DNA of 64,000 nucleotides from Phoronis australis (lineage: Eukaryota; Phoronida; Phoronidae). Below the pieces are notes generated by a model. That model saw only the letters and a list, made by a program, of their open reading frames with translations, was not told where the DNA came from and made no database searches. Shown here piece by piece: positions 21,781-32,649 of the stretch (the first letter of the stretch is position 1; every line of letters starts with the position of its first letter). The translations under genes were made by a program, and so were the position numbers. The stretch lies in assembly GCA_002633005.1 (NCBI GenBank), contig NMRA01000006.1, positions 874,357 through 938,356 of the forward strand, in the 5' to 3' direction.

Positions 21781-24661
21781 ACACACACACNTATACATGT
21801 ATATTGTAGTTAGAGCCAATAAACTTTGTGTGTTCTTATAGCCTTCAATCGATGTAGTCAGTTTTTATCTCCATCTAACAAGCAACGAACCGGTTAGACT
21901 CCACAGCAGTCTACAACCTCAGCAAATATCCCACACCTACAGGTTCACAATGTTTTTAAGAAGGTGTGTATTCAATGGGTTTCATCTAGTTTTCATACCC
22001 TTTCGTTTCAACCAACATGGCGCAAGGGCCTTTTAGTCAAACTCATTCATTATACTTACGATAACATTTGCTAAAGCCTTCTCTTCGTATCCCATAGTAC
22101 CCTACCGGGCACGCATGCGTGCACATGCCCGTCTGACGCATGCCGTCACGGTGAAGTAAGAGGAAGAGGTCCTTGCGACACGTGATACAGCCGTTAATTG
22201 GGGAGCAGGCGGTACAGCCCTGCGGACACAGCGGCCCGGTTAAGGCTGTAAGAAAAAAGGCAATTACATTCTCGCGTCTGAAATCCGGGCTGCGTCCCAT
22301 AGAAAAGCGAGGTCACAGGACATTGTCATGTATTACAAGTGAAGCACGTGATCACACTTCCTGTACTCGTGAGTACCTTGTGTCTGCAGAACGCGGCCCG
22401 ATAAGCGGACCGATAAAAAAATTATGCGCGAAAGGTATTAAAGCTAGAAATTACGCGTGCTTCCCGCGTCACAATTTATCTGCTACTATGAACCGACCTA
22501 CCCAAATAAGCTACTCAACGTTATAAATCTGGAATCAACTTGTTCTTTGCGCAGATCTGGACCCGCAGCGGAATCTTTTTGCTGAAGGTGGAACAAAAAA
22601 TATTTTTGGCGTGTTCTATTCTACTTTTGTGAGAATTCAAGATAAGTGTCTAATACTTTATGGATGAGTACATAATAGCTTAGGTGAGTGGAAGACTGCC
22701 TAATCCTCATTGCTACTGAGACTAAACTAATGAGTCTGAACTCAATATTTCGAGAGAAAACTCGGAATGTTGAGTTTTTACTCGAGTTTTTACCTCAGTG
22801 GAGGTCATCAAATGCGAACTTGGATTAGAGACTCATTTGAAAAATAACATAATACTCGAACACAGAGTATAAAAATACACTTCTTATCTTGAGTTCGGCA
22901 CAAAAGTAGATCCAAAATGCCAAACATAATTTCGACGTCTATTTCGAGTCGAAACATTAAGCCGTCCTGTTCCCACTCAGAAGTGAGCTTTGTAAGGACT
23001 GACAGTTAGTCTTTACTTGGCGCTAAATGTATAAAACGACTCGCCGACTCAAGCTAACTAGTTGAGCATTACTCAAAACAAGATATCCAAAAAAATTTTA
23101 TTTTTTGCCGTTTACACTTCCCCTCGATCCATGTATTAAATATTTTAAGTATGTGCTGTTACATAACAGTGTATACTAACTCTTTGTTATATAAGATGAA
23201 GATTGTTAATTCAGATAAATGTCACTATTGTAATCTAGTACAGAATACTGAACACATGTTTTCCCATTGTGATGTGGTGCAAAGATTATTGATTAATGTT
23301 CAGGATATTTTGCCATCTTTCCTTAAGGAAGACGTCAGAATAACCAAGAATGAATTCATGTTTTGCCATTTAGTTCTGAATTCTCCCTGTTGATTAATTA
23401 AGTTATCACTATCGCCCAATAATTTATTTATTTACGTAGCCAACAACATTTGCATCGAGATTGGTTTGCCCTTAAGTTATTCATGTCAAAATATATTAAA
23501 ATTGCAATATTTAATTTTCAAAAACAAAAAGAACCGGACAATATTAATATTAAAATGTGGGAGAGCCTCAGTGCTGCCATGCAATGAATCTGTAATATCT
23601 GTAATATACTTAATTCATATATTGTTTAGTAGTATTATCATTAAATGATGAAGTGTGTGAATGAGTGTGTGAGTGTGTGAGTGGAAGTCCTTACCCCGTT
23701 TCCTTGTTCACCCTTTCACCCTTTAAAAAATTATAAGTGTATATTGTTGGAGAATAAAATTATTGAAAAAAAAAAGTTGAGCCTGATCTCGAGTGACATC
23801 TTTACTAGTTCTTCCAGACCCCTTCAAACCTATCACTTTTAACCCGAACAAAGAGCAGGTTAATATTACTTTTCATAACGATAAATGGTCCAAAACAAAA
23901 TGCGTTATTTTGCCAGAAGTGGGTTTATTTCACCTTTAGATAATAAAATCAGCATCCGCACCGTATGTTTACAGGAGTGTGCACATGTCTTCAGAAATAT
24001 ATACAAGAACATGCTATGTCTGATCTCTGTGTAAGCGTCGCATTCAAGAGAGAATTGTATCTCATTTTCAAATCAATTTTCCAGCAAATAATGTTAATAT
24101 ATTATCATCATCGTCGTCGTCGTCGTTGTCGTTGTTGTTACTATTATCATTACTATTATTGTTATTATCATTGTTATTATCACCATTATCATTTACATTA
24201 TATTCATTATATGAAGAGAATAAGCCCTTTTCCGATATCTTCCCATGCCACTCACTGATACTTATGTGAAACTTGTTCGAGTGCTTAAGCTGATAACCAT
24301 CTGAGGACCATGTGCTCGTGTGAAGCTTTTTCGATTCATTGTCCGTACTAGCAATGGCCAGCGAGGGAATCTTAGCAGTAGCTGCTATCTGTACTCCGCT
24401 CGTGTAGCAACTAGTTTATTATTCTGGACGTACAGGAATTATTCTTACTAAAAAAATAGTCTCATGGTTGTAAAACTAAATGAGAAGTTTTCTTCATATG
24501 CTACGCTCAGATTTAACCGTGTAATCACCAAGAAAATAATGCATCTAGTTGGACGAACATCTACCATTATCAGTTCAGCCTGTAAGGAATGTCATTTGTT
24601 CGACATATGTACCGAGTAGGACTAAAAGACCCAGTGTCCAAAGAGCCCCGTTTCGGGACAT
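19218..24661 (-). CDS. RSPO: R-spondin (Wnt agonist, LGR4/5/6 ligand family)
   Basis: Five exons join in frame to 281 codons: 24613-24661, 22060-22245, 20796-20945, 19807-19992 and 19218-19492, with every internal border phase 1. Domains in order: signal peptide, furin-like repeat 1 (CPQGCTACSPINGC), furin-like repeat 2 (CRIENCEACFHKNYC), thrombospondin type 1 repeat (SSWSQWSYC, TCGYKYGQTSRTR) and a very basic Arg/Lys tail. In the family, repeat 1 binds ZNRF3/RNF43 and repeat 2 binds LGR4-6; the TSP1 domain and tail bind heparan sulfate, and together they stabilise Frizzled receptors. Residues matching human RSPO1 Arg66 and Gln71 are kept; Phe106 is kept and Phe110 is Tyr. Length fits the family (about 240-270). 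It lies 3' of eIF3e on the same strand. Exon 1 is less certain than the rest. Confidence 0.93.
19807..19992 (-). CDS. RSPO: R-spondin exon 4 (thrombospondin type 1 repeat)
   Basis: Acceptor TTTCCTCAG and donor GTCG|GTGAGT. Contains WSQW and the six-cysteine TSP1 pattern with KTCGYKYGQTSRTR. Confidence 0.95.
20796..20945 (-). CDS. RSPO: R-spondin exon 3 (furin-like repeat 2)
   Basis: Acceptor TTCCCTTTAG and donor AATG|GTAAGT. Contains CRIENCEACFHKNYCTHC and CIDKCPEGFIYANYSREC, the LGR-binding repeat. Confidence 0.95.
21718..21790. repeat. AT/AC dinucleotide microsatellite at an N
   Basis: TATATA followed by about 30 CA dinucleotides, broken by one CC and one CTC variant, ending at the N at 21791. 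Lies in R-spondin intron 2. Confidence 0.9.
22060..22245 (-). CDS. RSPO: R-spondin exon 2 (furin-like repeat 1)
   Basis: Acceptor TTTTTTCTTACAG and donor ATC|GTAAGT. Contains LCPQGCTACSPINGCITC, HRDGMRQTGMC and CPVGYYGIRREGFSKC, the complete cysteine pattern of the first repeat. Confidence 0.95.
22590..22960. mobile_element. Inverted-repeat element with dispersed lone arms
   Basis: The left arm (TCTACTTTTGTG, AATTCAAGATAAGTGTC, GAGTACATAAT) is mirrored in the right arm (CTTATCTTGAGTTCGGCACA, AAAGTAGA). Similar single arms occur at 38450-38540, 43970-44045 and 46445-46520. Lies in R-spondin intron 1 and has no coding capacity. Confidence 0.6.
23090..23778 (+). pseudogene. 3' fragment of a non-LTR retrotransposon (LINE)
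   Basis: The open frame 23151-23393 encodes YTNSLLYKMKIVNSDKCHYC followed by EHMFSHC, the Cys/His zinc-binding region found at the end of LINE reverse transcriptases. After a stop, fragments such as WFALKLFMSKYIKIAIFNF and KMWESLSAAM in shifted frames continue the same protein type. It ends in AATAAAATTATTG and an A-tract at 23767-23776. It is 5'-truncated and frameshifted, so inactive. It lies in R-spondin intron 1. Confidence 0.72.
24100..24200. repeat. TCG/TTA trinucleotide microsatellite
   Basis: Runs of CGT and then TTA/TCA triplets, interrupted by substitutions. Confidence 0.8.
24613..24661 (-). CDS. RSPO: R-spondin exon 1 (signal peptide), proposed
   Basis: Reads MSRNGALWTLGLLVLL, then one base of a split codon before a GTACAT donor. 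Joined to exon 2 it continues ALTGPLC, giving an ideal signal peptide with a cleavage-type ALTG. The phase matches exon 2 exactly. The donor is weak at its fifth base, and the join omits the basic propeptide seen in vertebrate R-spondins, so another exon could exist. Confidence 0.55.
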
Positions 24662-24917
24662 CAAAGGGATAGTAGAGTTGGCGAAAAATGTCGCTCTACC
24701 ATGCCCATTAAACGTCGTTTTAAGGAGTTTAAACAAGACCATTTTCATTTTTTCTTGCAATATTCCCTCAGGCAATTTCGTCACGTGTGCTTAAATCAAC
24801 CCGAATCTGTTTTGAGTTAAAAGCACAATTGTAACTGATGAGGAAGACAAAGTAAAAATTATCTGAATGACAGTATTTTTAGACTAATTACAGAAAAGTC
24901 ATGAAAGTGGGGGTGAA

Positions 24918-25325
24918 ATGAACAATTCAAATGGAGCTCGAGGGTACTTAGCAAAGCGGACCGTAAATCAAGAAACGCAGAACTATAAGTTTGACATTTG
25001 TGCACAAAAAGAGTTTCCCATAATCCTGGCGGCAACAAACGAAGGTGGCATGAAATTTGAAATGGAAGTTGTTGAAATCGACCGATATGCACCAGAAAAC
25101 AAGTATGTTCTACTCCCAAATTCTACTTTGTACCAACCGTTAGCGGATGCCCTACTAACCAATATAATCACAAATGTCACATCAAATGTAAATCCACCAA
25201 CAATAAGAGTTATGCGAATGTTGACCTCACTCTTCGCGTCATTCTCTATGTTCGTGTTACGAGAAATTAGTAGTTCTAGTAGTGACACACTTTATTCACA
25301 ATACACATTAGCAAATACAAATTAA
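24918..25325 (+). CDS. Uncharacterised 135-codon open frame
   Basis: The frame stays open from an acceptor-like ATTACAG at 24889-24895 to TAA at 25323-25325. It contains QKEFPIILAATNEGGMKFEM and EIDRYAPENKYVLLPN, which read like ordinary protein, then a moderately hydrophobic stretch (MLTSLFASFSMFVL). It starts about 260 bases from the R-spondin start in the opposite orientation. The minus strand is also open over most of the span, so it may be chance or an element remnant. Not recognised. Confidence 0.25.
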   Translation: MNNSNGARGYLAKRTVNQETQNYKFDICAQKEFPIILAATNEGGMKFEMEVVEIDRYAPENKYVLLPNSTLYQPLADALLTNIITNVTSNVNPPTIRVMRMLTSLFASFSMFVLREISSSSSDTLYSQYTLANTN

Positions 25326-25329
25326 AATA

Positions 25330-26795
25330 TTCCGAGTTTACGGAGACTCAGTGCATACGTGGTACGTACTCAGTTTATCTGTCTTCCCAAACGTTGCTCT
25401 TTCAACACTTAAGTGTTTTCAAAACAACCAAAGTTAATACGGAACCTTGATAATATTTTTGAATTTCTGGTGGCGTAACAACAAAATGGCAGTTGAACAA
25501 CATTGAATTTCGCTTTTTATGAATCGACAGTAAAAAACAAAAGCATACAAGGCTGTAATTTCCGAAACGCCGTTATTTTAATGGAATTTCTCGATTGATA
25601 AAACACTTTATGAGTTCTAAACTTAGGAAATGTCTTTAAAAGCATTGAGGAAGTCATTGGACACTTCGTTTGCAGTGCCAACTATCATTTACTAACGAGC
25701 GGCAACTGTTTTGCCTGTGCTGTATATGAGATAGGTTGGGATGGCGGCTTTATAGTATTATACATAATTTTGCATAAAAAACAAAGGTAAATATTTGGTA
25801 CAAGGATCAGCCAAAAATCAAAACTTATGAGATAATTGGATTCCAAGTTGTTAAAATTATACATACGGTGAAACAACTCTTTGAATTACTGTACATTCAT
25901 TGAATGACATGTTCAGAGATTTCCACGCAGCAACAAAAAATACGACCTGAGATTGGCTCGGTTTTGTTATCACTAAAATGAATGATGCTGCACGTGGCAA
26001 CCACTGGACGTATGAATTACCGCCACAAATGGCTGAATCAAAAATAAACCTGACTATACCAAGAACAACAAAAAATATTTTCTTAACCCAAGACTTCTTA
26101 GGTAAGCCACTGGTTTGCTTCTATGAGTTCACGTGAATGGACTAGCGTTGAGACGGACTGGTCAATCAGTTTGAAGAGCCAATCGATGGAACATTGGCCT
26201 ACAAAATCTTAACTCATACTAAAAGTAAGCAAATGGCTCGGATGGCTTCTGCTTCATTTATTGAGTCGATTACTGAACATTTATTCGTTAGTTTTGTCAA
26301 TATAAAAAATAATAACACCAAGCTGAAGCTCTTTCAAAGCTATGGGGACCTCCGTGCATTGGTGCTACACATACAACTAGTCCCACATAATCAAAGAAAT
26401 TAAACCTGTGCAACTGGACTATGGTACTTACTAAAATCCTTATGCTCTTGGGAACAGTGCTATAGACCATATCTCGCGAGAACACAGCGGTAAGCTCCAC
26501 CTGTCCCGCCAGACCAATCATTCAACCGTTCCTCAAGAAGGGAGCGGGACACTCCCAGGAGTTAAAGGATGTCAGTAAGTACCAGAGTCCATCTGAACAG
26601 ATTATGAACTTTCCTGGATGGATAGAGATTTACATTTCAAGGTAAGCCTAAACACGTATATACTGTACATACATACACACAGTCAAGACACATAAACAGA
26701 TAGACAAACATGCATTCCCCTATGTAAACGTACAAACATGCACACAGATAATCCCACATGCAGGCCTGCATACTACTACATGCAGACCTGCATAC
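25330..26795. other. Intergenic, no gene seen
   Basis: Only short, unsupported open frames. A few CATGCA-type repeats occur near 26730-26790, next to the element that follows. Confidence 0.4.
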
Positions 26796-26968
26796 CTACA
26801 TGTAGCCTTGGTACAAAGCTGTATACTAAATATATAGCGTTGCGCCGATGTGGGTAAAAAAGTGGTAAGATAAATCAAAATTAGTGTCATTAAAAACTAC
26901 AGTCTTCCTTGAGTATATAAGATTATTTAACGGTGTTGGAAAAATGGCGTTCTACCGTTATTCTGCAG

Positions 26969-27966
26969 TGGCGGATCTAGGATATCACAAGGGGGGGGCG
27001 AACATTTGTCTGTAAACATTTGCGCAAAGCACGATTGTAGATGCGCATAGCACCCAATGGGGGGAGGTCGGGAAATTTTTCTGTTTTTTCCTCTAAAAAT
27101 CAAGCATTTTCCTTGATTCCCGAAGTATTATCCAAGAAAAAAGGCAAAAAGAAAAGAAAAAAAAAAAAACACGAAGAAAGTGTCAAACAGGAAAAACTGC
27201 ATGTACTTCAGACTCGAAATCACGACCTGACGGATAGAGCGCGCGTGCTTTACCACTGCACCACCACGATTTAACTCCTAATTAGCTACTAAATGACCTA
27301 CTTGTTTATGGTCCACAGCGCGCGAAACCTTCTTCTTTTTGTAATGTTTATTACACTTTTTACATTTTGTGCAATCAGTTCGTAACAGATTTGTTGTATT
27401 TAAAATAGTCTTCAATTGCCCAAAAGACCAAATCCGTTATTTTGTGTTGGCATTAATGACGCGATTGCTTTGGAAATCGTGTTAAGGTTTGACAAAGAGA
27501 GAATTATGAGTTTCTGAGTGTTTCACTAAGGCTTCGATTAAAATTCACATCTTACCAGCAGCTTCTGTTTTTTCATCGTCACTCAGATTCCATTTTCTTT
27601 AAAAAATGAAGTAATTTTCTTCATTGCACATTGAAGCAGACGACGGAAACGGAGTCGTAGAGCGCAGCGCCACTGCTGGTCGCCTGGGATATCGCGGGAG
27701 AGCCTATACTTAGCCATAGCTCCTTTACGATTGAGCCGTGTTCCAAATTTGACACTTGAAATTGGATCTGAGCCCCCCCCCACCAAACACACTAAAACTG
27801 CACACATTTCAATCTTGTTTCCGCCGTTATGTTAATTACCGGAGTTAATTGATAAACTCAACATTTCCCTACGCTCTTGCTGTTTCATTTTTTGCGGTTT
27901 CATTTTTTTTGCGGCAGCCAAGGGGGGGGGGGGAGGAGGCCGGGCCCCCTAAACCCGCCTATGTTC
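26969..27966. mobile_element. hAT-like insertion with G-runs and tRNA-like module
   Basis: Starts CAGTGGCGGATCTAGG and ends CCTAAACCCGCCTATG, an imperfect terminal inverted repeat, with runs of G just inside each end. The uninterrupted relative at 36205-36225 shows the pre-insertion site; TTCTG is present on both flanks as a short target duplication. No transposase is readable. Confidence 0.6.
27200..27275 (-). tRNA. Degenerate tRNA-like sequence
   Basis: The minus strand has a box A-like TGGTGCAGTGGTAAAGC and, at normal tRNA spacing, AGGTCGTGATTTCGAGTCT resembling box B. The anticodon arm does not pair well, so this is a tRNA relic or SINE head carried inside the hAT-like insertion rather than a working tRNA gene. 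Confidence 0.33.
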
Positions 27967-28559
27967 TGTTGCTAAAGTTATATGGAGCGATCTTTAGCGA
28001 CGGCTTTCGGCGCCATGAAATATTGCGTCACCTATTGGGCAGTTTCTTTTTTCGCTGATTCTTTCAACTGTTGTTCTTTCACGAGGTTGCGTACACTTCA
28101 CAACAAATTATCGGAACTGGTTTCATTTCATTATAATTTTTTTTAGAATTTTGATACCGAAAAACCGAATTTCAGGAGAAATTTTGCTGCTGGTAAGTTA
28201 TCATCATCTCCCGAGAGATGTCGCAAAAATTTAGGAAATGGCGCGTGTGCGTCACGAGCGTACTGTTTTCAATACGACGACATAACTTTTCTTTGTTAGA
28301 AAAAGCGGAAGATTACGCAAGAAAATGACGTTTATTAGATTGTTTTCCACTTAAACGGCTGTAACGGGCAAGGTGAGTGTCATTTGATTTCCAGATTTTA
28401 CATGCACCCTGTCCGTTGATACAGGTTTCACGGCGAGTTGACGAGCAGAACTACCCTGGCTGTGTGCTAATTTCGGGGTCTGTGGAAGAAAAACACATAG
28501 TGGTACCTAGCTGTATGTTGACGATAGTCTTCCTACAGCTAGCTGGCTGGCTAACCAAC

Positions 28560-31500
28560 ATACACGCATATGAACAAGTAAAAATGAATGGTGAAACTGT
28601 CAATTTTGTCCCAGACTGCAAAGACTTATAAAATATTTTTAAGGAGGAAATATTGAGGGAAACGAGTTTAAATCATCCTTATTAAAGTAGCATTAAACCC
28701 GTGATGTCTGTCAAAAAGTTTTGATTTAGGCCACTTGCCGCTTTAAAATTGGTCAAACATTGTTCCTTAATACTAGCGTAAGGGATCTCTGGGCTCGCCG
28801 GGACCTGTAATTGTATGAGGTGGTGACAGACTGTTGGTTCCTTACAAGCCCACAAACCACACCTATTTTGAATAAAGAATAATCTGAGACCAATTTCAAT
28901 ATGCTAAGGTGCATTAACAAAACTTTTTTTGACAACAAGCAAGACTTAAATACCACTTTAAGGTTGTTCGACACAATTTTATTATTCATTGATTTTTTTT
29001 GAACATTTTATACATTGTTTTCTTGGTATTTGTCTACTACAAATCTGCAACTATGGGGGGTAATGCATTAGTTTTTCCATTACAGCCGCCTAAACAAAAG
29101 TACCCCTGGCACAAAAGTGAAATTTACATGATCTACTGAAAATCCAATAATTATATTAATTTCGTTGTACGATGTTAATTTCATGTTTATAACTGCTTTA
29201 ATTATATTTCCCGGTTAATCGATTTTCTTTTGTTTTTGATTTTGAAAGCCTCAAAGTTTTGCGTTCCGGCTTCTGCTCAAAAAGTTGCACCATTAACTAT
29301 CTTGATGACAACCATGCTTTCCATAAAATAAAAAAGATAGGGGTTATGGATTTCGATTTTTAGCTATTTTAGGTCAAACAGTATCACATTAGAATGCGCA
29401 CGCAATCTGACCAGGACACTGACCTGCCAAATAAATGCTTACACGAGACGATACCAACTCACTTATGATGTTGCCTTTGTTTTTCATCAGTTTAGGACGT
29501 GGTGTGAATTTCATGAGTCGAAAGGGACTCCAAAACAGGAACACACCGTAAGTTTATCTGTAAAAAGGAACGTTTAATGGCATTCACGTTCGACAACCAT
29601 TTTGTATAACATCGCGAAAAATAAAAAATAATCTTCAAAAATGAATTATTTAATGTTCCAAAAATTCGATGTAATGTGAAAAAATAAGTTGAAACCGCTG
29701 AGTCGAAAGTATAGGTAAAACCCATAAAATATCTCAAAATACCTCAAATGTGAAAGATTCACCTGAAACAAATGCTGGGACTGCAAAATAATCACAAGGC
29801 TTGGAGGAACTCTACTGCTAAACACTTGTGAAAGATCGACCCCTTGACGTGAGGCAGCGTCGGTGCCTTTAACATTACGTAAACACCTAAAGGCAGCGCT
29901 AAATATTTATAGCAACACCTTACATAATGTTTATTTCAGCTCTCATTAAAGGTTGTTTAGAAACTTTTGCAATTCGGATTACCTTGAACTATGGTCCAAG
30001 CCTTGGGCAACAAGGCAACGCGTCAGTTATGAGGCGGGTCACAGGTGGCCGTGATTGACAGCTGGACGTGCGTCAGTTTGATAAGCTATTTGAGGTCTTC
30101 AGCTTTTAATACACCACGCTGATGTGCACTGACTTCACAAAATCGATGTTGATGAACAGAAACGTCAAATTAAACTGAATAACTCGATGAAGCAAATAAG
30201 TTTCTGTTAAATTTTACTATATGTGTCCTCAGTCATGTGAACCACAGAAAGTAGACTGATTTCGATCGTTATAACAGGTGGTCTTGACCATGGGAACACA
30301 AATCCACGGTGGCAATAGACACATCTATTATACATTGAGTAGCAACGCACTGAAACTTGATTAAAACAGTATGTTTTGAGCATCACTAAGAGCACAGCAA
30401 TGCAATGAATTGCTAAATGCTAGGAACGCTTAGGCTTATCGAGTGTCCTTACGTACTTTTCTATTCAGACCCCATTCAATACAATTAATTTCGGCCTTTC
30501 ATTATTTGTCCTTTGTTGTGGCAGTGACGCAATAAACATAGAACGAAAAGGCCACTTCATTTATCATTTTATGAGCCTACGTTGATAACCGAACTTGTAC
30601 AACTGAAATAACGAAAGCCCGTTCAATCAAGACTTTAAACGATTGCAGCGCCCACCAGTTTTTCGAGTGTATTCGACAAAAGGGGCCCAGTTGAAGGAAC
30701 ACATCATTTTCGTAGGGCTTTAAACAACATCCTTTTTAGGTGCTAATTTCAGAAACCTAACGCAGATGTCATTTAATCCGTAAGTGGTAGGTCGACGGAT
30801 GGTTACGAGCTGATAGAGAGCGACAAGTTGAGCCGTCTGCCAAAAGTGAATCATAGCTATTCGTCTGCGCTGGCCTTTTGTTGGTATCATCAGTGCGGGG
30901 TTTCACGTTGTCACAAGTAACAAGTTCAGATGCTCTAGTAAGCTAATTCTCAGCACAAATGAGAGTGGAGGAAATTAACTCCAGTTGTCTGGATTTGATT
31001 TTTTAGTATCCGTTGGTGGTCTCGGAAGTAGGCCGCGTTTCCGTATACCTATAAGATGTGTAGGGTTTCTAGAAAATACTTTTTGTAAGTACTTGGGGGA
31101 GCCAACTTTATTTTTATACTTTTTAATAAATTTACCAGCATGTTTTCAAAATCTAAAAAGTTGAGAGTGTTTTCATGCAGCCAATTTTTTAAATCCTACA
31201 GTTAAGAGCTGTATAAATGCGTATTACAGGATTGGCTTTTATCGTTGTAATGTTTGTTATTATCAGTTTTATGAGTTTGACTGTTGCCTATTAGATGTCT
31301 AATAAATCAGCGTTAACTCACAGTGCCTGTATTTATTTGTGTACCTCTGGTAGGACTTTGCATGGGATTTACATGATGGTTCGCTTGGATTTTAGCTAAG
31401 AACCTTACTTACTACCTCCTAGATTTTAAGTGAATTAATTTTTATAGTTTCCCTTTCCATTGCCACGGCACAACACGATTTAAAGACCTGGTAACATCTG

Positions 31501-32030
31501 AGATCACCAATTGAAAAAAGGTTTCATGTATGTTGATGAAAGACCACGGCCTGAGGCAAGCAATGACCTACAGAGTCCACCAGGAAAATACAAAAATATG
31601 ATCAGCAGTGCACAAGTACCCAGTTTCAACGTCTCAAGAATTATTTGCAGCCGCGTGGAATTATTTGCAGCCTCATGCCCGCTGTCACAAGTGGCACTGT
31701 GACTGTAAACTCTTGCGTGGTTATGATTAGGTAATGGTGCATGCCCAGGAAATACTCGACTTTAATTTTGACGGAAGGTGCAGCTGGAAAATTAGAATTT
31801 CCAGCTATTTATTGAGTGGTATCGAAAAAGGACCCATTTGTAAGGAGCTTTCATAAACCTAGCCAGCCAGCTAACACACGGTATTCTCGGACACCTTTTA
31901 AAATTAAGAATTAGTGCGGAAACATTAAGCACACGGGATGCCTTTTTGGAATGGAACTTCAAAAAGATATTGAATGTTAAATCCATTCTTTTAGCATTTA
32001 AAAGGAGCTGTGACGACAATGGTTACAACA
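28560..32030. other. Intergenic with repeat fragments
   Basis: No gene seen. Around 28720-28760 is a copy of a dispersed motif (GACCACTTGC-GGCTATAAA-like) that recurs near 33870 and 38735. Confidence 0.4.
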
Positions 32031-32039
32031 CGGCCGTGG

Positions 32040-32467
32040 GGATGTTGATGATGACAACGGGGATTATGATAAATGATGTATGGTGTCTATGGCGATGATG
32101 ATGACGACATTATCACAGCAGACGGTGATAATTATTGTAACACCTGTGTTGTATCGATTATGTGTAATGGTGATGATGACGATGACCATGAAGATTGTAG
32201 CAATGGTGGCGGGGATATTAATTATGATGATGACAATAATGAGGGTGAAGATGATGGTGATGATGATGGTGGTGATGATGGTGATTATGATGATGATGGT
32301 GATGATGATGATGTTGATGATGTTGATGATGATGGTGGTGATGATGATAATGATGATGATGATGATGATGATGGTGTTGATGATGTTGATGATGATGGTG
32401 GTGATGATGATGATGATGATCATGATGATGGTGTTGATGATGTTGCTGATGATGATGATGATGGTGT

Positions 32468-32511
<44 letters not shown>

Positions 32512-32545
32512 GTGTTGATGATAATGATGATGATGATGGTGTTGA

Positions 32546-32577
<32 letters not shown>

Positions 32578-32590
32578 ATGCTTACTGGGA
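32040..32590. repeat. Long GAT trinucleotide microsatellite
   Basis: About 550 bases of (GAT)n with GTT/GGT variants. It is open in several frames because the triplet lacks stops, giving poly-Asp, poly-Met and poly-His translations. These are not genes. Confidence 0.95.
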
Positions 32591-32649
32591 TGATGATGGG
32601 ACAAATATAAAATTGAAACTAATTAATGCACACAAATTTGTTAAGTAAA

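Larger units (their letters stand above)
26800..28545. mobile_element. Long-TIR element arm, interrupted by a hAT-like insertion
   Basis: 26800-26968 and 27967-28545 together match both the left arm (36049-36580) and the reverse complement of the right arm (36640-37225) of the element at 36049. Shared blocks include TTGCGCCGATGTGGGTAAAAAA, AAATTAGTGTCATTAAAA, CACGAGGTTGCGTAC and a small hairpin (CTAGCTGTA ... TACAGCTAG). The match is collinear once the inserted kilobase is removed. Confidence 0.62.

Noticed and set aside
21549-21788. Cysteine/valine-rich protein
   Set aside because: Translation of a CA microsatellite.
32040-32590. CRISPR-like or phage-like repeat array
   Set aside because: Plain trinucleotide microsatellite in a eukaryotic genome; no array of spaced identical repeats with unique spacers exists in the window.
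32073-32648. Long acidic, methionine-rich and histidine-rich open frames
   Set aside because: All come from a GAT microsatellite, whose triplets contain no stop codons in several frames.
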